Assembly: GCA_903820955.1 (NCBI GenBank)
Contig: CAIJJH010000118.1
Location: 1 to 8,986 of the forward strand
Length of the DNA stretch: 8,986 nt
Reading direction: 5' to 3'
Origin: an uncultured Micrococcales bacterium
GTDB taxonomy: Bacteria > Actinomycetota > Actinomycetes > Actinomycetales > Microbacteriaceae
Positions 1 through 6,324 of the stretch are shown here, one piece after another; position 1 is the first letter of the stretch; every line of letters starts with the position of its first letter. Position numbers and translations under genes: made by a program. The notes under the pieces are model-generated. The model was not told where the DNA came from and searched no databases. It saw only the letters and a program-made list of their open reading frames with translations.

Positions 1-299
<299 letters not shown>

Positions 300-1091
300 T
301 TATGAAGTCGCAGCGCGCAATCGAGTGATCGCCGAAGTCTGATCAAAGTCGGCCGTCGAAGTCTCGAGCCCAACCTGCCAATTCGCGGTGTTGAGGAGAA
401 TCATGTGAGCATAACCTGGGCCGCCGCCGCCGTGACCAACGAAGTTTGGTTGTCCAGTTGCCAGGTCAACATCGTTCATGAACCCGTAGCTATAGCCGGG
501 GTGGTCGAATCCGGTGCCTTGGTAGGGCAGAAGTGTCATTCCTGTTTCTAACGGAAGAGTTTCGGCGCGATGGCGAACGAGCTTCACAAAGCCGCGTTTA
601 ATCGAATCGGAGTCGGCCAAGAAAGTGCCTGAGTAAACCCAGCGCGGGTCATAGCCAGGGACGATATCAGAGCGTACTTCCCACTCTTCGAAACCAACTA
701 TCGCCAACGGATCAAGCACTAACGACCTAATCGCAGCAAACATGCTCAAGCCGGTCTTCTCTTCAACCATCATGCGCAGCAGCAAGTATCCGATGTTGGA
801 ATAGTTGAAACCGTCAATGTTGTGGTTCAAAGCACCACAGCGCTCGAGAAGTTCTTCGCGGCTCCAGGCATCCGTGCGATTCTCGACCGCCTGGCCATAT
901 GCGGCGAGGGCGGAGTAGTCGGCCAACCCAGAGGTGTGGTTGAGCAGCTGGTCGATTCGACGATCGGCATAAGGCTCAGAAATCACGGATAGGTGCTGGC
1001 CGATGCGCTCAGTCAGCGGCAGTCCGAGCTCGAGCACCGCCTGGGCCAGAAATGGCTTGGCGATTGAGTAGACGGGAAATATTTCAGCGAT
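300..1091 (-). CDS. Short serine hydrolase, beta-lactamase/DD-peptidase (class C-like) family; start codon ATC or lost
   Basis: The frame runs to a TAA at 302-300. Counting from the ATC at 1091-1089 it has 263 codons. It carries the three motifs of penicillin-recognising serine hydrolases: SIAK (nucleophile Ser9, base Lys12) in FPVYSIAKPFLAQAVLELG, YSN (97-99) in FNYSNIGYLLL, and HGGGG (220-224) in place of KTG. The HTSGL block at about 52-56 is also typical. The first ordinary start in frame is GTG at 1037-1035, but starting there would delete SIAK. No ATG, GTG or TTG exists between the upstream in-frame TAG (1103-1101) and that GTG. A -10-like TAGAAT (1103-1098) lies exactly six bases before the ATC, the spacing seen at other starts here. 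Either initiation occurs at ATC, or an ATG mutated to ATC and the gene is dying, or there is a sequence error. Relatives cleave peptide or ester bonds; the substrate is unknown. No signal peptide is visible. Confidence 0.78.
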   Translation of the reverse strand: MAEIFPVYSIAKPFLAQAVLELGLPLTERIGQHLSVISEPYADRRIDQLLNHTSGLADYSALAAYGQAVENRTDAWSREELLERCGALNHNIDGFNYSNIGYLLLRMMVEEKTGLSMFAAIRSLVLDPLAIVGFEEWEVRSDIVPGYDPRWVYSGTFLADSDSIKRGFVKLVRHRAETLPLETGMTLLPYQGTGFDHPGYSYGFMNDVDLATGQPNFVGHGGGGPGYAHMILLNTANWQVGLETSTADFDQTSAITRLRAATS

Positions 1092-1097
1092 AGGCCA

Positions 1098-1103
1098 ATT
1101 CTA
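1098..1103 (-). promoter_or_regulatory. -10-like hexamer TAGAAT of the serine hydrolase gene
   Basis: On the minus strand TAGAAT is followed by six bases (tggcct) and then the in-frame ATC at 1091-1089. It is the same hexamer, at the same distance, as the one before the ATG of the VOC gene. This is read as a leaderless promoter. No convincing -35 is visible. Confidence 0.5.
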
Positions 1104-1130
1104 GTTGCGTAATGTTTTTTAGAAAGTAAT

Positions 1131-1157
1131 GCGGTCGAGTTCCGTTTCAACGTCTAG
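1131..1157 (+). repeat. Direct repeat, copy 2: displaced remnant of the ychF 3' end
   Basis: The frame reads AVEFRFNV followed by TAG, a copy of the last nine codons of ychF, located 858 bp downstream of the real end and in the same orientation. Upstream of position 1131 the similarity stops, apart from a possible gaaag match, so this is not a coding gene. The arrangement of intact gene end, cassette and duplicated gene end resembles the two ends left by integration into the 3' end of a gene, or by recombination with a related chromosome. No recombinase gene is present in the window. Confidence 0.8.
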
Positions 1158-1200
1158 GCAATTACCGCTTATAAACTGAACTAACAACTGTGCGGTTGTT
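1146..1200 (+). promoter_or_regulatory. Possible promoter and leader hairpin of the acyltransferase gene
   Basis: The gap 1104-1223 holds the ychF tail copy and the likely control region of the acyltransferase gene. A -10-like ttataa/tataaa (1169-1175) lies about 17 bases after ttcaac (1146-1151), a weak -35 that falls inside the ychF tail copy. Next comes a perfect 6-bp inverted repeat, aacaac (1183-1188) and gttgtt (1195-1200), with a 6-base loop. It could be a leader hairpin, an operator, or a relic of a ychF terminator; the pyrimidine tail after it (caacctttt) is short. Confidence 0.3.
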
Positions 1201-1223
1201 CAACCTTTTCGAGTAGGCGTTTT

Positions 1224-3416
1224 TTGAAGTACCGCGCAGATATTGATGGGCTAAGGGCTCTGGCCGTTGGCGTTGTCGTTTTATCTCACCTCCACATTGC
1301 AGGGTTTGCCGGTGGGTTCATCGGCGTGGATGTATTTTTTGTAATCTCTGGCTTTCTTATCACCACCTATTTGGTCGAGAACTTACGTGCCGGAACACTT
1401 TCGCTTCGCGAGTTTTACTTTCGCCGTGCTCGCCGAATTCTTCCGATGGCATTGGTCGTCATCGCAATCACTGCCGCAGCCGGTTACCTGTTGCTCAACG
1501 AAGCCAAAGCGATGCAAATTGGCGTCGACGGTTTTTGGTCTGCGGTGTTTCTCGAAAACCTGCATCTGATTCAACAGTCGGCTGACTACTTCAACCACGG
1601 CTTCTCGGTTTCGCCACTGCAGCACTACTGGTCGCTTGCCGTCGAGGAACAGTTTTATCTCGTCTTCCCGCTTCTTCTCTTGATCTTGGTGAAGTCTTCG
1701 AAGAAAGTCTTGCGATTCGGGGTCACCGCACTCGTCTTAGTCATCAGCGTCACGTCGCTCTCGTTGGCGATTATTCAAGGTGGCGTTTCTGCCAACAGCG
1801 CCTATTTTTCTTCTGCCACGAGGGCCTATGAGCTTGGCATTGGTACCCTGCTGGCGCTGTGGGCGGTTGGTGCAAAGAAAGAGCAAGCCAGGGCCACCAC
1901 TGCCGTTTTTGGTGTGGTCGGTTTGTCGGCGATTGCTGTTTCGACTTTGGCTTTTGGGGGAGCCACGGGTTACCCGGGTTGGTTGGCACTGCTACCAACC
2001 TTTGGAGCCGCTCTAATAATTGCGGCCGGCGCGACATCGTCACCGTCTTTTGTCACAAAGTGGCTTGGTTGGCGTCCGCTGGTGTTTGTGGGCAAAACCT
2101 CTTTCTCGATCTATTTGATTCACTGGCCACTGATCATTTTCAGCCAACAGCTATTGCCTGCGTTTGCCGAGTCTTGGGTTTTTGCTCCTTCGGTGCTGGC
2201 GCTCACGCTGGCACTTGCGGCGGCGGCTTACCTATTTGTCGAGCGACCAACCAGGCGCATCAAACTAAAGCCTCGCAGCTCAAAGCCAGCTGTTCGCTTC
2301 GCATTTGGCTCGCTGGCGGCACTACTCGTTTTGGGTTTGGCATCGAGCGCATTTGCGTTGACTGGAGGCACCTGGAACACCGCTCAGTCGCTGGTTAGCA
2401 CACCGAAGTCTGGCGATCAATACGTGCCCAACCAGCCAAACCCGCAGAGCTCAGCAACCGCAACGCCTTCTGCCACTGCGACACCAACCGAAACGCCTTC
2501 AGGCGCACCGACGCCGTCAGCGACACCAACCATAAATCCGAAACCACCAAAGCCCGTTGCCGAGAAGACTCTCGTCCAATTACTTAAAGATTGGGTACCA
2601 AAGATCGCTGAAGGCCTTTCGCTAACCAAGGTTCCAGATGACCTTTCACCTTCGATCTCTTCTTTGTTAGGTGGCCGTGGGGTGCAGTGGTCGCAGTGCA
2701 TGGACCCTCACGTTCACCAGACCACCTGCGAGTACGGGCCCGATAACGCCAAACACACTGCGGTGATACTCGGCGACTCATACGCTTTGGCGGTCTACCC
2801 GATGGTTATCAACGCCTTGGGCCTAACCGACTGGAAGGTTATCGGTCTCAATCAACGCGAATGCATGATCGCCGACATCACACCTTGGCCTTGGACTGGC
2901 ACCGGGGCGGACCTAACTTGCCCTGATCACCGAGCTTGGGTGAACAGTTACATTGCTCGGCTCAAGCCAGATCTTGTAGTTCTCTCAGACCAACCATTTC
3001 ACCCAATCGCCGACGGCAATCAGGATTCAGGCGACCAGCACAATCGAATCTGGGCAGACGGCCTCGACTCGGCTTTAGCCACACTTCGCCCGCTAGCGAA
3101 AAACATCGTCTATTTCGGTGTTCCGACAAGTCAGCAGGCACTCACCGATTGCGTCTTGGCAGGTGGGTCGATGACTCCTCAGTGCACAGGGAGTTCAGAT
3201 TGGTTGAGCTCGTATGTCACCACCCAGGCAAACCTTTCTGCTCGCTATCAAATACCGTTTATCAATGCCAACGATTGGCTCTGCTCGAGAGGCAAATGCC
3301 CCGGAATTATCGACAAAACCCCCGTCTACTGGGACGGTGCGCACTTCACCGAGGATTTCGCTGCGAAACTCGGACCTCTGTTTCGGGCATTTCTAATTGA
3401 GCACAAACTGATTTAG
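1224..3416 (+). CDS. OafA-type membrane O-acyltransferase fused to an extracytoplasmic SGNH domain
   Basis: A 730-residue protein. Residues 1-350 are an Acyl_transf_3 domain with about ten membrane segments. It shows the R-x10-H pair (Arg11, His22) in DIDGLRALAVGVVVLSH, the FYFRRARRILP loop, the HYWSLAVEEQFY block (134-145) and the closing VERP (339-342). An extra membrane segment at about 358-378 is followed by a Pro/Thr/Ser-rich linker (about 401-445) and a C-terminal SGNH domain with GDS (517-519, nucleophile Ser519) and DGAH (704-707, Asp704/His707). Related proteins (OafA, OatA) pass acyl groups, usually acetyl, across the membrane and attach them to surface polysaccharide or peptidoglycan. 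The acceptor here cannot be read from the sequence. All eight cysteines lie in the exported part. The TTG start is chosen because the protein then begins MKYRADIDGLRALAV, as in the family, and an upstream in-frame stop (1182-1184) leaves no better start. A weak gagtagg lies six bases before it. Confidence 0.93.
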   Translation: MKYRADIDGLRALAVGVVVLSHLHIAGFAGGFIGVDVFFVISGFLITTYLVENLRAGTLSLREFYFRRARRILPMALVVIAITAAAGYLLLNEAKAMQIGVDGFWSAVFLENLHLIQQSADYFNHGFSVSPLQHYWSLAVEEQFYLVFPLLLLILVKSSKKVLRFGVTALVLVISVTSLSLAIIQGGVSANSAYFSSATRAYELGIGTLLALWAVGAKKEQARATTAVFGVVGLSAIAVSTLAFGGATGYPGWLALLPTFGAALIIAAGATSSPSFVTKWLGWRPLVFVGKTSFSIYLIHWPLIIFSQQLLPAFAESWVFAPSVLALTLALAAAAYLFVERPTRRIKLKPRSSKPAVRFAFGSLAALLVLGLASSAFALTGGTWNTAQSLVSTPKSGDQYVPNQPNPQSSATATPSATATPTETPSGAPTPSATPTINPKPPKPVAEKTLVQLLKDWVPKIAEGLSLTKVPDDLSPSISSLLGGRGVQWSQCMDPHVHQTTCEYGPDNAKHTAVILGDSYALAVYPMVINALGLTDWKVIGLNQRECMIADITPWPWTGTGADLTCPDHRAWVNSYIARLKPDLVVLSDQPFHPIADGNQDSGDQHNRIWADGLDSALATLRPLAKNIVYFGVPTSQQALTDCVLAGGSMTPQCTGSSDWLSSYVTTQANLSARYQIPFINANDWLCSRGKCPGIIDKTPVYWDGAHFTEDFAAKLGPLFRAFLIEHKLI
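2454..2531 (+). repeat. Low-complexity repeats coding the Pro/Thr/Ser linker of the acyltransferase
   Basis: Imperfect units encode alternating ATP/SATATP/TPSATPT steps. The 12-mer gcgacaccaacc occurs twice, at 2478-2489 and 2520-2531, exactly 42 bases apart and in frame, and acgccttc also recurs. Such a tract may vary in length between strains. It joins the last membrane segment to the exported SGNH domain and may hold that domain away from the membrane. Confidence 0.65.
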
Positions 3417-3419
3417 CCT
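3414..3419 (+). promoter_or_regulatory. -10-like TAGCCT for the PAP2 gene, overlapping the acyltransferase stop codon
   Basis: TAGCCT fits the TANNNT -10 pattern. Its TAG is the stop codon of the acyltransferase gene. Exactly six bases (acaagc) separate it from the GTG at 3426, the spacing expected for a leaderless transcript starting at the initiation codon. No Shine-Dalgarno sequence is visible in the 9-bp gap between the genes. Confidence 0.5.
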
Positions 3420-3425
3420 ACAAGC

Positions 3426-4034
3426 GTGAGAAAAATGACTCAGCATCACTGGCTAGGCGTGCTTTATCTCGCGCTGGCGGTCGGCACCTATGAAGTTTTA
3501 AATCATATTGGTCGCAGCCACCTAATCGACATCTCGATGCCCCTGGATAAACAGATTCCAGTGATCCCAATCTTTGTGATCCCGTATCTCTCGTTCTTGC
3601 CGATACTGTTCTTAGTTCTGCCCTGGATTCTTTGGAAAAACGCAATTCGTTTCAAGATTTTTGGGTTCACAGTGTTTGTCGCTCAGATGATTCTCAACGT
3701 CCTCTATCTGCTAGTTCCGGCAACCTTGGTGCGACCGAGTCTTTCTGGCTCAGATGGCTTCACCGTTCTGCTTCGCGATCTGGTCTGGAAGCTGGACGAG
3801 CCGATCAACACGTTCCCGTCAAATCACGTGACGCTCAGCGTGATTGCGATCCTGACACTTGGGTCTTTCGCAGGTTGGCGAAAGTACTGGTTCTTGCAGA
3901 TTTGGCTAGTTTTGGTTTGCGCCTCGACCCTGTTTGTTCATCAACATGTGATCCTGGACGTTATCGGGGGAATCTTGTGTGGCGCTGCGGTGACACTTGC
4001 CGTTGGTGTTGTGCGCCGAGCTAAACGTGGTTAG
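3426..4034 (+). CDS. PAP2-superfamily membrane phosphatase/phosphotransferase
   Basis: A 202-residue, mostly hydrophobic protein with about five or six membrane segments. It carries PAP2 motifs: RP (Arg103-Pro104) in LLVPATLVRP, FPSNH (130-134, His134 for the PSGH motif), and a third block starting at Ser167 with His174 (nucleophile position) and Asp178, followed by VIGG. The Lys of the classical K-x6-RP motif is Leu, and the Arg of the SR-x5-H-x3-D motif is Thr, a pattern resembling the AUR1/sphingomyelin-synthase-like branch more than phosphatidate phosphatases. Likely substrates are lipid phosphates, for example polyprenyl or phosphatidyl phosphates, but this is inference. The GTG start is preferred to the ATG at 3435 because a -10-like TAGCCT sits six bases upstream. 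The gene follows the acyltransferase by 9 bp, suggesting a shared envelope role, and its 3' end overlaps the convergent VOC gene by 14 bp. Confidence 0.85.
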   Translation: MRKMTQHHWLGVLYLALAVGTYEVLNHIGRSHLIDISMPLDKQIPVIPIFVIPYLSFLPILFLVLPWILWKNAIRFKIFGFTVFVAQMILNVLYLLVPATLVRPSLSGSDGFTVLLRDLVWKLDEPINTFPSNHVTLSVIAILTLGSFAGWRKYWFLQIWLVLVCASTLFVHQHVILDVIGGILCGAAVTLAVGVVRRAKRG

Positions 4035-4425
4035 CCAGCTCCCAGGTGTGGCCACTCGGGTCTTGAAAACTTGCGGTCCTAACGCCCCAAGGGCGGTCTA
4101 TTGGCCCGTTAAGTAGCTCAACACCAGCTGCAGCCAGTTCGCTGACCGCAGCATCGACGTCGGAGCACCTAAGGGTATACACGGCTCGAACTCCCGAATT
4201 CACTGGGGCGAGCTTTGCAGGCTCAAGTAGCTCGTTGGCTTGCGAGTCGGCAAGAAGGTTGATGACCGTTTGGCCACAGCGGTAAACCGCAGAGACGTCA
4301 TCTTCGTAAACCACCGTGAGCCCAAGCCCCTTGCCGTAAAAGTTCTTCGATTCGGCGAGGTTTTCGCTCAGTAAGGTCAGTGCGAAGGGCGAACTTTCGA
4401 AAGCTCGAGTCAAGTTGCTGGACAT
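4021..4425 (-). CDS. VOC-fold (glyoxalase/bleomycin-resistance-like) protein
   Basis: A 134-residue protein, the usual size of a single-chain VOC protein with two beta-alpha-beta-beta-beta halves. The first half includes FALTLLSENLAESKNFYGKGLGL (about 14-36); the second runs from VRAVYTLRCSDVDAAVSELAAAGV to the typical ending DPSGHTWEL (122-130). Glu129 sits where many family members bind a metal. The N-terminal histidine of true glyoxalases is absent (SPFALTLL), so glyoxalase I activity is unlikely. Members include metal-dependent enzymes and drug-binding immunity proteins; the ligand is unknown. It lies 9 bp downstream of the ABC exporter gene on the same strand, so read-through is likely, but a TAGAAT hexamer six bases before its ATG suggests its own leaderless transcript too. 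Its 3' end overlaps the PAP2 gene by 14 bp. Confidence 0.87.
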   Translation of the reverse strand: MSSNLTRAFESSPFALTLLSENLAESKNFYGKGLGLTVVYEDDVSAVYRCGQTVINLLADSQANELLEPAKLAPVNSGVRAVYTLRCSDVDAAVSELAAAGVELLNGPIDRPWGVRTASFQDPSGHTWELANHV

Positions 4426-4431
4426 GAAAAA

Positions 4432-4437
4432 ATTCTA
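4432..4437 (-). promoter_or_regulatory. -10-like TAGAAT for the VOC gene, overlapping the ABC exporter stop codon
   Basis: On the minus strand TAGAAT begins with the TAG stop codon of the ABC exporter gene (4437-4435) and is followed by exactly six bases (tttttc) and the ATG at 4425. It is an excellent TANNNT match at the leaderless spacing. No Shine-Dalgarno is seen. Confidence 0.55.
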
Positions 4438-6285
4438 GGCGTTAAGCGTGTTTTGCGACTTAACAAGACGTGAGTAAACACCTTTGAGCTTGAGTAGCTC
4501 GCTGTGGGTTCCGCGTTCAACAATCGTGCCGTGGTCAATTACCAAGATCACGTTTGCGTTCACAACTGTCGATAGCCGGTGCGCGATGGCGATCGTGGTT
4601 CGATTGGCGGTGGCGGCGTCGAGTGTGGCTTGCACGATTCGCTCGGAGTTTGTGTCCATCGCACTTGTTGCTTCGTCCAAGATGACTACCGGCGGGTCTT
4701 TGAGCAGCACTCGGGCGATTGCGATGCGCTGCTTCTCGCCACCACTGAGGCGGTAACCGCGTTCGCCGACCATGGTTTCGTAGCCTTTTGGGAAGCTCAT
4801 GATCACGTCGTGAATGTTGGCAGCCTTGGCCGCGGCTTCGATCTCTTCTTGGGTGGCATTCGGCTTTGCGTAGGCGAGGTTTTCGCGAATGGTGTCGTAG
4901 AACAGGTAGGTTTCCTGGTTCACGATGCCAATGTTTTGAATCAGTTCTTCCTGATTTAAATCTCGGACGTCGACTCCTGAGAACTTGATTGAACCAGAGG
5001 TGGCGTCATAGAACCGGGGGATTAGATAGCTGATTGTGGTCTTCCCAGAACCCGAAGCGCCAACTAGGGCAACGTATTGGCCGGGCTTGACGGCAAATGA
5101 AATCTTGGTGAGGGTGTTCGAGGCCTTTTCGCCGGCCTCTGGGTAACTAAAGGTGACGTTTTCGAAGGAAATTTCGCCTAGCTTCTTGGGGTTGACGGGC
5201 TTTGGCTTCTTCGGGTTGGTCACCTGGGGTTTGAAGTCGAAGTATTCGAAGATTCTGGCGAACAGAGCCTGCGAGGTTTGCAGGTCCAGGCTCACCTGGA
5301 GCAGATTCATCATCGGGAACAAGAGTCTCGATTGGGCGGTGGTGAAGGCGACAATTGTTCCGATCGAGAGCACGTCCTCGTGAAGAATCAGCCAGCCGGC
5401 ACACAGGTAAATAACCGCTGGAATCGAAGACATGAAAACCTGAACCGTTGCAAAGAACGCTTGCCCGCTCATGGTTTGACGAACCTGAAGGGAGATCTGG
5501 TTCTTGTTTTCGGCTTCGTATCGGGCTACCTCGCTGGCCTGGCGTCCGAAGCTCTTCGAAAGCAAGATGCCGCTGACGCCCAGCGACTCTTGGGTGATCG
5601 AAGACATCTCGCTCAGTGAGTCCTGGGTTTTGCTGGCGATCTTGGCTCGCACCTGACCAACTCGGCGCTGAAGGAAGACCATGAGTGGGAGCATGATCAG
5701 GGCAACGATGGTCAACTGCCAACTCAAAAGCAACATGGCCGTCATCGAGGCGAGCACGGTTACCGAGCTACCGAGAATGCTCGAAATCGTGTTGCTTAGA
5801 ACGCCAGCGACGCCACCGACATCGTTTGAGAGGCGCGACTGAATTGCACCGGTCTTAGTTTTGGTGAAGAAGGCGAGTTCCATCGACTGCAGGTGAGCAA
5901 ACATCCGGACGCGTAGGGAGCCGGTCACTTTGTTGCCGACGCTGGCGGTTAGGTAGGTTTGCCAAACACCGAGTGACGCTGCCAGTAACCAGATGCCGAT
6001 CATCGTAAAGACCATCGTGGTCAAGAAGCCCAGATCGGGCTTGCCGTTCTTCGGGAACAGACCCTGGTTGAAGGCGCCCTGGATGAGTAGGGGTGGCAGA
6101 ACCGAAAGGCTTGCCGAAACGAGGATCAGCAAAATCACAAGTGCTAGTGGCTTTTTGTATGGCGAAAAGAGTTCAGCTATGCGGCGAACCAGGTGCTCAA
6201 TCTTTGGAGCTTCGGCGTTTCTGGCCTTGATTTTTTCTGGGTCTGTAGAAAATCGACCCATTGGTCCGCCACCGTGCATACTCAT
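4435..6285 (-). CDS. ABC exporter half-transporter (fused membrane and ATPase domains, MsbA/MdlB type)
   Basis: A 616-residue protein with the order of a type IV ABC exporter: an N-terminal cytoplasmic stretch (1-45) with a Gly-rich start, a six-helix transmembrane domain (about 45-335), then the nucleotide-binding domain (about 370-605). In the ATPase part are Walker A GASGSGKT (409-416, Lys415), a Q-loop in GIVNQETYLF, the signature LSGGE (513-517), Walker B VVILDEATSA with catalytic Glu538, and the H-loop His569 in AIAHRLST. All catalytic residues are intact, so a homodimer could be active. A partner gene, if any, is not in the window. Such transporters export lipids, peptides or drugs using ATP; the substrate cannot be read here. 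It probably heads a two-gene unit with the VOC gene 9 bp downstream. It is divergent from the EamA carrier gene, and a -10-like TAGACT lies six bases before its ATG. Confidence 0.95.
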   Translation of the reverse strand: MSMHGGGPMGRFSTDPEKIKARNAEAPKIEHLVRRIAELFSPYKKPLALVILLILVSASLSVLPPLLIQGAFNQGLFPKNGKPDLGFLTTMVFTMIGIWLLAASLGVWQTYLTASVGNKVTGSLRVRMFAHLQSMELAFFTKTKTGAIQSRLSNDVGGVAGVLSNTISSILGSSVTVLASMTAMLLLSWQLTIVALIMLPLMVFLQRRVGQVRAKIASKTQDSLSEMSSITQESLGVSGILLSKSFGRQASEVARYEAENKNQISLQVRQTMSGQAFFATVQVFMSSIPAVIYLCAGWLILHEDVLSIGTIVAFTTAQSRLLFPMMNLLQVSLDLQTSQALFARIFEYFDFKPQVTNPKKPKPVNPKKLGEISFENVTFSYPEAGEKASNTLTKISFAVKPGQYVALVGASGSGKTTISYLIPRFYDATSGSIKFSGVDVRDLNQEELIQNIGIVNQETYLFYDTIRENLAYAKPNATQEEIEAAAKAANIHDVIMSFPKGYETMVGERGYRLSGGEKQRIAIARVLLKDPPVVILDEATSAMDTNSERIVQATLDAATANRTTIAIAHRLSTVVNANVILVIDHGTIVERGTHSELLKLKGVYSRLVKSQNTLNA

Positions 6286-6291
6286 GTCGCG

Positions 6292-6297
6292 AGTCTA
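6292..6297 (-). promoter_or_regulatory. -10-like TAGACT for the ABC exporter gene
   Basis: On the minus strand TAGACT is followed by six bases (cgcgac) and then the ATG at 6285. A -35 placed 17 bases upstream would fall at 6315-6320, on top of the -10 box of the divergent EamA gene. No recognisable -35 sequence is present there. Confidence 0.5.
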
Positions 6298-6312
6298 AGT
6301 TATTCACTTGCG

Positions 6313-6318
6313 TAGAGT
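6313..6318 (+). promoter_or_regulatory. -10-like TAGAGT for the EamA transporter gene
   Basis: TAGAGT is followed by six bases (tgccct) and the GTG at 6325. It mirrors the TAGACT of the divergent ABC gene, with the same six-base spacing on both sides of a 39-bp intergenic region. The gene has no visible Shine-Dalgarno, in keeping with a leaderless transcript. Confidence 0.5.
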
Positions 6319-6324
6319 TGCCCT

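Noticed and set aside
300..1037. Serine hydrolase read as a 245-residue protein from the GTG at 1037
   Set aside because: This start removes the SIAK catalytic motif, which is in the same open frame just upstream; the homologous region clearly extends to about 1091.
1183..1209. Hairpin as a strong intrinsic terminator of ychF
   Set aside because: The stem has only 6 bp with mostly A-T pairs and the T tract is four bases long after intervening caacc; it is too weak to call.
1859..2398. 179-codon plus-strand open frame inside the acyltransferase gene
   Set aside because: It overlaps the membrane domain in another frame; Cys/Gly/Trp-rich and without family features.
2454..2531. CRISPR or tandem regulatory repeats
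   Set aside because: The repeats are in frame and encode the Pro/Thr/Ser linker of the acyltransferase; there are no spacers of even length.
3435..4034. PAP2 gene starting at the ATG at 3435
   Set aside because: The GTG at 3426 fits the TAGNNT plus six bases spacing shared by other genes, and no Shine-Dalgarno supports the ATG.
5147..5722. 191-codon minus-strand open frame inside the ABC exporter gene
   Set aside because: Same strand but another frame within an intact exporter gene; no domain features and rich in Arg/Pro/Ser, as expected for a shifted frame.
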